This document shows positions 1-5,546 of a DNA stretch of 5,546 nt, piece after piece. The notes under the pieces were generated by a model, which was given only the letters and a program-made list of their open reading frames with translations, searched no databases and was not told the origin of the DNA. The stretch is taken from positions 1-5,546 of the forward strand of contig JAEVYV010000404.1 of the NCBI GenBank assembly GCA_023392575.1, given 5' to 3'. The DNA comes from Bacteroidota bacterium. GTDB lineage: Bacteria > Bacteroidota > Bacteroidia > Chitinophagales > Chitinophagaceae. The position numbers and the translations under genes were made by a program. The stretch's first letter is position 1. Each line of letters starts with the position of its first letter.

Positions 1-1016
1 GCATTGATGATGTCCAGGGCCGGGGCTTCCCGAATGTCGTCGGTGTTGGGTTTAAACGCCAGGCCCCAAACGGCAAAATGCTTGCCGGCTAAATTGTTGT
101 TATAATAACGCTTGATCTTGGAAATCAAATGCACCTTTTGTTTTTCGTTTACGTCTGTAACGGCGTTGAGGATTTGAAAATCATAAGCAACTTCTTTGGC
201 CGAATACACCAGTGCTTTCACATCTTTTGGAAAGCAGCTTCCGCCGTATCCAATGCCGGGGAAAAGAAAACGCTTGCCAATCCTTTCGTCGCTGCCTATC
301 CCCTTGCGCACCATATCCACGTCGGCGCCCAGGCGTTCGCACATCTGAGCGATCTCGTTCATAAAGGAAATTTTGGTGGCCAAAAACGCATTGGCGGCAT
401 ATTTGGTCAGCTCCGCAGAACGCTCGTCCATAAAAATGATGGGATTGCCCTGGCGAACATATGGACCGTAGAGTTCTGTCAGCATTTCTTTGGCCTTTTC
501 AGAAGTGGTCCCGATGACAATTCTATCGGGTTTCATAAAATCCTCCACGGCCACGCCTTCACGTAAAAATTCGGGGTTTGAAACCACATCGAATTCACCG
601 CTGTAGTTTTGAGCGATCATCGCCCGAACCTTTTCGGCCGTGCCCACCGGCACCGTGCTTTTGTCGATGATGATCTTATAATCTTTTAAAAGCTTGCCGA
701 TTTGTTCGGCAACCCCCAATACATACTTCAAATCCGCAGACCCATCTTCTCCCGGCGGGGTGGGAAGCGCAAGGAAGACAATTTCCGATTCTTCCAGGCC
801 TTCTTTCAGGCTGGTGGTGAACGACAGGCGCTCCTCTTTTAAATTGCGTTCGAATAGTTTTTCCAGGCCGGGTTCGTAAATGGTGATCTCCCCGTTTTTC
901 AGTTTATTGACCTTGCGTTCGTCAATATCGACACAACAAACATGGTTTCCGGTTTCGGCCAAACAGGTTCCGGTTACTAAACCAACATAGCCTGTTCCTA
1001 CTACAGTAATTTTCAT
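1..1016 (-). CDS. ugd: UDP-glucose 6-dehydrogenase, 3' end cut off by the window
   Basis: Oxidises UDP-glucose to UDP-glucuronate with two NAD+ in the cytoplasm, supplying uronic acid for surface polysaccharide. I translated 338 residues from the ATG at 1016-1014. The N-terminus [14 protein letters not shown] is the Rossmann NAD-binding start, with GTGYVG at 7-12 and an acidic D30/D32 at the end of the second strand. Also visible are [13 protein letters not shown] (84-96), STVPVGT (120-126), NPEFLREG (147-154), K205 and N209 in [10 protein letters not shown], and the catalytic cysteine C261 in [10 protein letters not shown] (256-265). The C-terminal domain begins with [20 protein letters not shown] (314-333). 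The family is usually about 430-450 residues, so roughly 100 are missing to the left. The [10 protein letters not shown] start fits the UDP-glucose type (Ugd/TuaD) better than the UDP-GlcNAc (WbpA) type. The start lies 10 bases after the aminotransferase stop, so co-transcription is likely. No Shine-Dalgarno sequence is visible. Confidence 0.93.
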   Translation of the reverse strand, partial: MKITVVGTGYVGLVTGTCLAETGNHVCCVDIDERKVNKLKNGEITIYEPGLEKLFERNLKEERLSFTTSLKEGLEESEIVFLALPTPPGEDGSADLKYVLGVAEQIGKLLKDYKIIIDKSTVPVGTAEKVRAMIAQNYSGEFDVVSNPEFLREGVAVEDFMKPDRIVIGTTSEKAKEMLTELYGPYVRQGNPIIFMDERSAELTKYAANAFLATKISFMNEIAQMCERLGADVDMVRKGIGSDERIGKRFLFPGIGYGGSCFPKDVKALVYSAKEVAYDFQILNAVTDVNEKQKVHLISKIKRYYNNNLAGKHFAVWGLAFKPNTDDIREAPALDIIN

Positions 1017-1026
1017 TCTGCAATGA

Positions 1027-2157
1027 TTAAGGGTTTATAAATTCTAAAATTTTTGAAGTAATAAAATTCAGTTGCTGCTCGTCCATTTCGGTATGCATGG
1101 GTAGGGAAATCACCCGGTAGGTTAACCAATCGGTAACCGGAAGCTCTGCTTGAGTTGCGTGGAAGGACTCAAACATTTTTTGACGGTGTGCGGGCACGGG
1201 ATAATAGATCATGGCCGGTATCTTATGTTCTGCAAGATAATCCTGTAATTTGTTTCTATCAATACCTTCAAGCAAAAGAGTGTATTGATGAAAAACGTGC
1301 CGGCTGTACGAAGCCCGGTACGGCGTTTTGATTTTGGGATGATTGGAAAAAGCCGCATCATATTGATCGGCCAAAGCCCTGCGGGCATTGATGTAGGCGT
1401 CCAAATGCTTCAGCTTTACATCCAAAACCGCAGCCTGCAGGGTATCCAAACGGCTGTTGCAACCCACCGTTTCGTGGTAATAGCGTTTTGACTGCCCGTG
1501 GTTGGCAACCATTTTCAGTTGATGGGCCAGGGCATCGTCGTTGGTCATGATGGCACCGCCATCGCCATAGCATCCTAAATTTTTGGAGGGAAAAAACGAG
1601 GTCGTGCTGATGGTTCCGATTGCCCCAGCTTTTCTGACCGAACCATCAGAAAAATAATAGTCGCAGCCAATGGCCTGCGCATTATCTTCTATCACATATA
1701 AATTATGGGCAGCGGCAATTTTCATTATTTCTTCCATATGGGCTGCCTGTCCAAATAAATGAACCGGCACAATAGCCCTGGTTTTGGGCGTGATGGCTTT
1801 TTGCACCGCTTCCGGATCCAGGCAAAACGTTTTGGCATCCACATCCACAAAAACCGGCTTTAACTTCAACAGGGCAATCACTTCGGCGGTAGCAATAAAG
1901 GTAAAAGAAGGAGTGATTACTTCATCCCCCGGCTGCAGGTCCAGAGCCATCATGGCAATTTGCAAGGCATCAGTTCCGTTAGCACAAGGAATAACATGTT
2001 TAACATCGTTGTACGCCGCCAGGTTTGTAGCAAAGCTTTGTACCTGGGGACCGTTAATAAAGGCGGCACTTTCTATCACCTCGGATAGGGCGGCATCAAT
2101 TTCGGATTTCATTTTCTGATACTGCTGCTTCAGATCCACCATTTGTATAGGACGCAT
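1027..2157 (-). CDS. DegT/DnrJ/EryC1/StrS-family PLP sugar aminotransferase (WbpE-like)
   Basis: A PLP enzyme that aminates a keto-sugar nucleotide, normally with glutamate as donor, to make an amino sugar for O-antigen, capsule or glycan. It has 376 residues, full length for the family. Visible motifs are NGTDAL (60-65, phosphate binding), [16 protein letters not shown] (77-92), [10 protein letters not shown] (155-164, with D158 contacting the PLP pyridine), [16 protein letters not shown] (187-202, with K192 as the Schiff-base lysine) and [12 protein letters not shown] (234-245). These blocks resemble Pseudomonas WbpE, which acts on a 3-keto UDP-GlcNAc uronic acid. The exact substrate cannot be read from the sequence, because relatives in this family use many 3- or 4-keto sugars. 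Of two possible ATGs (2157, and codon 6 at 2142), the first fits the family start. It is the first gene of a minus-strand pair with ugd and diverges from waaA. There is no Shine-Dalgarno sequence, and the leader is AT-rich. Confidence 0.92.
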   Translation of the reverse strand: MRPIQMVDLKQQYQKMKSEIDAALSEVIESAAFINGPQVQSFATNLAAYNDVKHVIPCANGTDALQIAMMALDLQPGDEVITPSFTFIATAEVIALLKLKPVFVDVDAKTFCLDPEAVQKAITPKTRAIVPVHLFGQAAHMEEIMKIAAAHNLYVIEDNAQAIGCDYYFSDGSVRKAGAIGTISTTSFFPSKNLGCYGDGGAIMTNDDALAHQLKMVANHGQSKRYYHETVGCNSRLDTLQAAVLDVKLKHLDAYINARRALADQYDAAFSNHPKIKTPYRASYSRHVFHQYTLLLEGIDRNKLQDYLAEHKIPAMIYYPVPAHRQKMFESFHATQAELPVTDWLTYRVISLPMHTEMDEQQLNFITSKILEFINP

Positions 2158-2183
2158 AAAGATAAAATTAAAGATGAGGCTCG

Positions 2184-2191
2184 CAAAAATA
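2184..2191 (-). promoter_or_regulatory. Candidate -7 box (TAnnTTTG) for the aminotransferase-ugd operon
   Basis: Read on the minus strand this is TATTTTTG, an exact match to the Bacteroidota -7 consensus TAnnTTTG. It ends 26 bases before the aminotransferase ATG. I see no TTG or TTTG at the -33 position (about 17-23 bases upstream), so the call rests on the -7 box and its placement only. Confidence 0.45.
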
Positions 2192-2203
2192 GGGAAATAT
2201 GAC

Positions 2204-2230
2204 TTGGCTGGGCTTCAGGGATTATTTTTG
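2204..2230 (+). promoter_or_regulatory. Candidate Bacteroidota-type promoter for waaA
   Basis: TATTTTTG at 2223-2230 exactly matches the -7 consensus TAnnTTTG and ends 23 bases before the TTG start of waaA. A TTG at 2204-2206 could serve as the -33 element. The 16-base spacer is slightly shorter than the usual 17-23. The site is the mirror image of the minus-strand box at 2184-2191, and the two promoters would share the DNA between them. Confidence 0.5.
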
Positions 2231-2253
2231 CCTCCGTTTAAAACAAAGCGCTT

Positions 2254-3483
2254 TTGATACTACTCTATAACATTTCCATCCGACTTTATTTTGGGGCGAT
2301 TTGGCTTGCCGCATTGTGGAATAAAAAAGCAAGGGAATGGGTTGAGGGACGAAGGAACCTGTTTTCCAGCCTCGACAGCCGGATTGCCGCTACGGACAGG
2401 ATCATCTGGATGCATTGTTCCTCAGCTGGCGAATTTGAGCAAGGCAAACCCATCCTTGAACAGCTTAAAAAAAATTATCCGGCACACAAAATCCTGGTAT
2501 CTTTTTTCTCTCCTTCGGGCTACCAGGTAGCTGCCCGTTATGTGCATGCAGACATCATTACCTATTTGCCCCTGGACACCCGGGCCAATGCAAAACGCTT
2601 TATCGAACTCATTCGCCCCGAGCTGGCCATTTTTGTTAAATACGAGTTTTGGTACCACCATTTATCCGCTGCGGCCTTCCGGCACATTCTGGTGCTTTTG
2701 GTCTCAGCTGTTTTTAGAAAAGAGCAGGTCTTTTTTAAATCCTATGGGAGATTTTACAGACAGGTGTTGTTCTTGTTCCGTCATCTTTTTGTGCAGGACC
2801 AAACCTCGCTTCAGCTCTTGCAGGCCGCCTCTGTTCCGCATTGCAGCATCAGCGGCGACACCCGGTTTGACCGGGTAAACGCCATCCAAGAAAGCTTTAC
2901 CGAAATACCGCTCATTCAGGAGTTTATCGGCAACGACAGCGTTATTATTGCAGGCAGTACCTGGAACGAAGATGAACAACTTCTTTCCCAGTACGATTCA
3001 GCAAAGTTCATCATTGCGCCGCATGAAATTACAGAAGCCAACCTGCAGCATATCGAAAAACTATTTCCGCAACCGGTTCGCTATTCCCAGCTGCACCAAA
3101 CCAAAACCCCGGGTCGAACGCTGATCATGGATAATGTGGGCATGCTTTCCCGGCTATACCGTTACGCTACCGTTGCCTATGTGGGCGGCGGATTTACCAA
3201 AGATGGCATCCACAACATTTTGGAAGCGGCCGTGTATGGAAAACCTGTGTTGTTTGGTCCCAATTACCAAAAATACCGGGAGGCCAAAGATTTGATCCAA
3301 CGAGGGGGCGCCTTTAGCATAGCAGATGCCGCAGCGCTGCAATCGAGGCTGGATGATTTATTAACTAATCCGGCGCAACGGCAGGCCGCCGGCCACCAGG
3401 CAGCCGCTTATATCCGGCAAAACCTGGGCGCCACACAAAAAATCACAGAGTTTATTCAGGAAAAGCGTCTTCTGACCAGGTGA
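2254..3483 (+). CDS. waaA: 3-deoxy-D-manno-octulosonic acid (Kdo) transferase, GT30 family
   Basis: Transfers Kdo from CMP-Kdo to the lipid A precursor at the cytoplasmic face of the inner membrane, joining lipid A to the LPS core. It has 409 residues and the GT-B layout of the family. Residues 1-22 form a hydrophobic N-terminal anchor. The N-domain carries HCSSAGEFEQGKP (54-66), with E60 at the position of the catalytic glutamate, then SFFSPSGY (83-90), PLD (106-108), KYEFWY (129-134) and GDTRFDR (201-207). The C-domain has AGSTWNEDE (233-241), APHE (255-258), GGGF (311-314) and HNILEAAVYGKPVLFGP (320-336, with E324). The start is TTG: an in-frame TAA at 2239-2241 rules out any upstream start, the next in-frame ATG is at codon 53, and residues 1-12 (MILLYNISIRLY) match the family N-terminus. 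It ends with tandem stops TGA-TAA (3481-3486) and overlaps the convergent downstream gene by 28 bp. It diverges from the sugar operon, consistent with a shared envelope role. Confidence 0.94.
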   Translation: MILLYNISIRLYFGAIWLAALWNKKAREWVEGRRNLFSSLDSRIAATDRIIWMHCSSAGEFEQGKPILEQLKKNYPAHKILVSFFSPSGYQVAARYVHADIITYLPLDTRANAKRFIELIRPELAIFVKYEFWYHHLSAAAFRHILVLLVSAVFRKEQVFFKSYGRFYRQVLFLFRHLFVQDQTSLQLLQAASVPHCSISGDTRFDRVNAIQESFTEIPLIQEFIGNDSVIIAGSTWNEDEQLLSQYDSAKFIIAPHEITEANLQHIEKLFPQPVRYSQLHQTKTPGRTLIMDNVGMLSRLYRYATVAYVGGGFTKDGIHNILEAAVYGKPVLFGPNYQKYREAKDLIQRGGAFSIADAAALQSRLDDLLTNPAQRQAAGHQAAAYIRQNLGATQKITEFIQEKRLLTR

Positions 3484-4223
3484 TAAAACTGCTGTACTTC
3501 TTCTTTATTGTCGTTCCAGCCCAGCTTGAATTTCAGTTCCCGGTTGATCCAGTACTCGGCTTCAGAAAGAATATGAAAACCGTTGATCGTTTTAATGCTT
3601 CGCTCATACATGGCTTCATCGCCGCGGAACAGTTCGCTAACAAACGTAAAGCGGTCATTGATTCCAATGCCTTTTCGCAGGTCTTTGATGGGGGTATCTT
3701 TTAGCGTGGTAACCACTTCTGTTTTCTGCTGCTTCAACCGGTCATTCAACGATTCTTTTTTTTCTCCAATCAACTCGTGTACCTCTTTGGGCTGATGCTG
3801 CATGAGCGTGGGTGTTTCTTCCACCGCATTGAACGCGGCGTAAAAATGAGTTGGCGCCACCGCAGGCTTTGGTGTTTCTTCCCGGCGCACCGGGTCTTGC
3901 GGAACGGCCGGCTTGTGCAAAATATAGTCGGCTACCGGTTCCGGCTCTTTTACCGGCTGTGCCACCGGTTCTTCTTGCATTGACGGCAACTCTGCTGCCT
4001 GGTGTTTATTTTCTAGTTGGGCCGTCCGGATCACTTCTTCGGCAAAATTTAAATTCACCGGCATGGTTACGGCAACTTTGGCTGTGCCTGCAGGCGTATT
4101 TTTTTGTTGAAGCTGCAACAGTTCGGACTGAAGTAATTGAACGGTCGGCAACAATTGCGCAGGAGTAAAACCCTGTTCTTTTTGTTGGTATAACTTATCA
4201 ATAAGAGCCTTAATTCTTTCCAT
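3456..4223 (-). CDS. Uncharacterised protein with a C-terminal domain found in Bacteroidota
   Basis: No known function. The protein has 255 residues, with no signal peptide or membrane segment, so it is probably cytoplasmic. Residues 1-42 look like a Q/L-rich amphipathic helix, possibly a coiled coil (KALIDKLYQQKEQG, LLQSELLQLQQK). Residues 43-150 are rich in P, E, A, V and Q, probably disordered, and contain two EPVA copies (85-88 and 95-98). Residues 175-255 look folded: TPIKDLRKGIGINDRFTFVSELF, then GDEAMYERSI, then a tryptophan-containing helix (EAEYWI), ending VQQFYHLVRRRFS. I recognise the 'IGINDRF..ELF.GDE' pattern from hypothetical proteins of Bacteroidota; this is memory, not a search. 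The ATG is well bounded by an in-frame TAA two codons upstream (4229-4227). Coding use is supported by one long frame and by the conserved-looking C-terminus. Its last 28 bp overlap the end of waaA on the other strand. A DNA-binding or scaffold role would be a guess. Confidence 0.85.
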   Translation of the reverse strand: MERIKALIDKLYQQKEQGFTPAQLLPTVQLLQSELLQLQQKNTPAGTAKVAVTMPVNLNFAEEVIRTAQLENKHQAAELPSMQEEPVAQPVKEPEPVADYILHKPAVPQDPVRREETPKPAVAPTHFYAAFNAVEETPTLMQHQPKEVHELIGEKKESLNDRLKQQKTEVVTTLKDTPIKDLRKGIGINDRFTFVSELFRGDEAMYERSIKTINGFHILSEAEYWINRELKFKLGWNDNKEEVQQFYHLVRRRFS

Positions 4224-4341
4224 TGTTTATGGTACTTTCGCTGTTTTTAACAAAGGATGTTTAGTAAGAAAACGAAAAGACGTGCCTAAAATTACTAACA
4301 GATTGTAAATAGAATTGTAAATAAGCCATAATTTATCCCGG
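4224..4341. other. Divergent intergenic region between the uncharacterised gene and tdk
   Basis: This AT-rich 118-bp gap must hold the promoters of two divergent genes. I see no exact TAnnTTTG box on either strand. The nearest forms have one mismatch: TACTTTCG at 4233-4240 and TAGAATTG at 4310-4317, both plus strand, and neither has a well-placed -33 TTG. The clear structure is the tandem repeat listed separately. No RNA gene or small coding frame is supported here. Confidence 0.6.
4302..4323 (+). repeat. Tandem 10-bp direct repeat upstream of tdk
   Basis: The decamer ATTGTAAATA occurs exactly at 4302-4311 and 4314-4323, a 12-bp period with a two-base spacer. The array ends 18 bases before the tdk ATG, so it covers the expected promoter or leader region. 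It could be a tandem operator, or chance in AT-rich DNA; nothing else in the window repeats this word as far as I can see. Confidence 0.7.
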
Positions 4342-4920
4342 ATGTTTATCGAACCAAACATAAAAGGAGGACGGCGCGGGTGGATTGAAGTGATCTGCGG
4401 CTCCATGTTCTCGGGAAAAACAGAAGAATTGATACGACGGTTAAAACGGGCCAAGATCGCAAATTTAAAAGTGGAAATCTTTAAACCCTCGATCGACATC
4501 CGCTACGATGAACTAAAAATTGTTTCCCACGATGAGAACGCCATTCAATCAACGCCCATCGATACCTCACAAACCCTTTTGCTGATGGCGCAGGATGTGG
4601 ATGTGGTGGGCATTGACGAGGCCCAATTCTTTGATGATGAGATAGCCAATGTTTGTGACGAACTGGCCTTGCGTGGCATCAGGGTGATTGTGGCCGGTTT
4701 GGATATGGATTATACCGGCAAGCCTTTTGGGCAGATGCCTTTTTTGCTGGCCAAAGCCGATTACATTACCAAACTGCACGCCATTTGCGTCAAGTGCGGC
4801 AATATTGCCAACTATTCGTACCGCATCATTCCCAACGAAGAGCAGGTGATGCTCGGCGCTAAAAATGTGTACGAACCGCGGTGCCGCAATTGCTTTGCCC
4901 AGGACGGCCTGATTGAATAA
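4342..4920 (+). CDS. tdk: Thymidine kinase, TK1 type
   Basis: Phosphorylates thymidine to dTMP with ATP in the cytoplasm, in the pyrimidine deoxynucleoside salvage pathway. At 192 residues it is full length for the TK1 class. The Walker A P-loop is GSMFSGKT (20-27), with K26 and T27. The segment [21 protein letters not shown] (50-70) includes the lid region, and DEAQFF (92-97) is the Walker B block, with E93 as the catalytic base. [13 protein letters not shown] (118-130) follows. A zinc site is formed by C149, C152, C181 and C184 (CVKC and CRNC). The segment [10 protein letters not shown] (175-184) is the family's nucleoside-binding end, including Y177. The ATG at 4342 gives [20 protein letters not shown], the usual Bacteroidota start. 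No Shine-Dalgarno sequence is present. It is followed 78 bp later by ccmB in the same reading frame, separated by the TAA. No key residue is missing. Confidence 0.96.
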   Translation: MFIEPNIKGGRRGWIEVICGSMFSGKTEELIRRLKRAKIANLKVEIFKPSIDIRYDELKIVSHDENAIQSTPIDTSQTLLLMAQDVDVVGIDEAQFFDDEIANVCDELALRGIRVIVAGLDMDYTGKPFGQMPFLLAKADYITKLHAICVKCGNIANYSYRIIPNEEQVMLGAKNVYEPRCRNCFAQDGLIE

Positions 4921-4933
4921 ACCACCTTTGCAG

Positions 4934-4964
4934 CTTTTGCTTCTCTTAAAGAAGGAGTCAAAAG
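4934..4964 (+). other. Imperfect hairpin between tdk and ccmB
   Basis: CTTTTG (4934-4939) pairs with CAAAAG (4959-4964). Directly inside, CTTCT (4940-4944) pairs with AGAAG (4950-4954) around the loop CTTAA. A four-base bulge, GAGT (4955-4958), lies on the 3' side. That gives 11 base pairs, mostly A-T. No T-run follows on either strand, so it is not a standard Rho-independent terminator. It could be a leader structure for ccmB, a weak 3' end for tdk, or chance. Confidence 0.4.
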
Positions 4965-4998
4965 AAACGGAATCAGCTATTTTCGCAAAAATTTTGCC

Positions 4999-5546
4999 TT
5001 GAAACAAATATGGACCTTATTTAAAAAAGACCTGTTGCTGGAGATTCGCCAGCAATATGCTTTTTACGGCGTGCTGCTCTATGTGGGCGCCACCATATTT
5101 GTTCTGTATATGGCGATCGACAACCCGGCCACGGCCATCTGGAACGGCTTGTTCTGGATCATTCAGCTTTTCATCAGCATCAATGCTGTGGCAAAAAGTT
5201 TTTTGCAGGAAAGCCATAGCCGCATGCTTTATTACCACACCATCGCCAGCCCGCAAAATTTTATCCTGGCCAAGCTGCTGTTCAACTCCCTGCTGATGTT
5301 GGTGATGAGCACCTTAAGCATGGTGTTGTTCTCCCTGTTCATGGATTATCCGGTGAAAAGAACCGCCACTTTTATCGGGATTGTGTTTTTAGGGGGATGG
5401 AGCCTGAGCCTGGTTTTTACGTTTTTGGCCGCCATTGCCGCCAAGGCCCAGCAAAATGCGGCCATCATGGCCATTCTGGGTTTCCCGATCATTGTACCGC
5501 AGCTTCTGGTTCTGATGATGGTTTCTACTGCTGTTTTTGTAACCAG
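4999..5546 (+). CDS. ccmB: Heme exporter subunit B, CcmB-type ABC permease, 3' end cut off by the window
   Basis: Membrane subunit of the CcmAB(C) complex of cytochrome c maturation system I, which works with the ATPase CcmA in heme handling for CcmE. I translated 182 residues up to the window edge; the family is about 220, so about 40 are missing. The N-terminus MKQIWTLFKKDLLLEIRQQY is the cytoplasmic start typical of CcmB. Hydrophobic segments lie at about 21-40, 49-65, 93-115, 124-148 and 153-175. The loop FLQESHSRMLYYHTIASP (68-85) and the segment GFPIIVPQLLVL (161-172) match family-conserved regions. The start is TTG at 4999-5001: the frame is open back to the tdk TAA at 4918-4920, but no ATG, GTG or other TTG lies in that stretch. 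The ATG at 5010 is out of frame and stops after four codons. No ccmA lies directly upstream, unlike in many proteobacterial ccm operons. Confidence 0.9.
   Translation, partial: MKQIWTLFKKDLLLEIRQQYAFYGVLLYVGATIFVLYMAIDNPATAIWNGLFWIIQLFISINAVAKSFLQESHSRMLYYHTIASPQNFILAKLLFNSLLMLVMSTLSMVLFSLFMDYPVKRTATFIGIVFLGGWSLSLVFTFLAAIAAKAQQNAAIMAILGFPIIVPQLLVLMMVSTAVFVT

Noticed and set aside
129..566. Open plus-strand frame of 145 codons opposite ugd
   Set aside because: It is antisense to well-conserved ugd motifs including the catalytic cysteine region, and its product resembles no family I know.
2860..2876. Perfect hairpin ACCCGG-TTTGA-CCGGGT inside waaA
   Set aside because: It encodes part of the conserved GDTRFDR motif and has no T-run after it, so protein coding explains it well enough.
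3930..3971. Repeated accggttc-like segments in the uncharacterised gene
   Set aside because: They encode two EPVA copies in a low-complexity linker and are too short and irregular to call a DNA repeat element.
3777..4168. Overlapping plus-strand frames opposite the uncharacterised gene
   Set aside because: They arise from the biased P/E/A-rich linker codons on the other strand. The minus frame is longer, has a bounded start and ends in a conserved-looking domain.
4951..4957. GAAGGAG as a ribosome binding site
   Set aside because: It lies 41 bases before the ccmB TTG, and no start codon sits at a usable distance after it.
4978..4985. TATTTTCG as a possible -7 box for ccmB
   Set aside because: It has one mismatch to TAnnTTTG, no TTG at the -33 position, and would leave only a very short leader before 4999.
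4567..5007. Open minus-strand frame of 146 codons opposite tdk
   Set aside because: It is the shadow of the conserved thymidine kinase frame and has no recognisable domain or plausible context.
1..5546. Search for CRISPR arrays, insertion sequences, tRNA or rRNA genes, phage or defence genes
   Set aside because: No regular spaced repeats, terminal inverted repeats with a transposase, RNA gene folds or defence domains were seen. The window is almost fully occupied by housekeeping and envelope genes.

Overview
The window looks like an ordinary chromosomal stretch from a member of the Bacteroidota, probably close to the Chitinophagaceae. Four things point there. The thymidine kinase has the phylum's typical N-terminus (MFIEP... 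before the P-loop). The 255-residue hypothetical protein has a C-terminal domain of a kind I recognise from Bacteroidota. None of the six start codons has a Shine-Dalgarno sequence at the usual distance. The divergent intergenic region carries two exact TAnnTTTG boxes, the -7 element of this phylum. The genus-level placement is inference.

Layout. On the minus strand, a DegT-family sugar aminotransferase (2157 to 1027) is followed after 10 bases by UDP-glucose 6-dehydrogenase (from 1016, running off the left edge). Together they look like a nucleotide-sugar operon for a surface polysaccharide or LPS. Diverging from it on the plus strand is waaA (2254-3483), the Kdo transferase of lipid A assembly, which starts at TTG. 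The 96-bp gap between them holds a back-to-back promoter candidate. The tail of waaA overlaps by 28 bp, tail to tail, with a minus-strand gene for an uncharacterised protein (4223 to 3456). A 118-bp gap with a tandem 10-bp repeat separates that gene from tdk (4342-4920), thymidine kinase, on the plus strand. After 78 bp comes ccmB (4999 to the right edge), the permease subunit of the cytochrome c maturation heme-export ABC complex, also with a TTG start.

How the genes fit together. The first three genes share an envelope theme: an activated uronic acid, an amino sugar and the Kdo-lipid A anchor. The right half is mixed: an unknown protein, thymidine salvage and cytochrome c maturation. No mobile element, CRISPR array, RNA gene, phage or defence gene was seen. 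I found no convincing undescribed system. The points most worth a second look are the shared divergent promoter, the two TTG starts, the convergent overlap and the uncharacterised protein.
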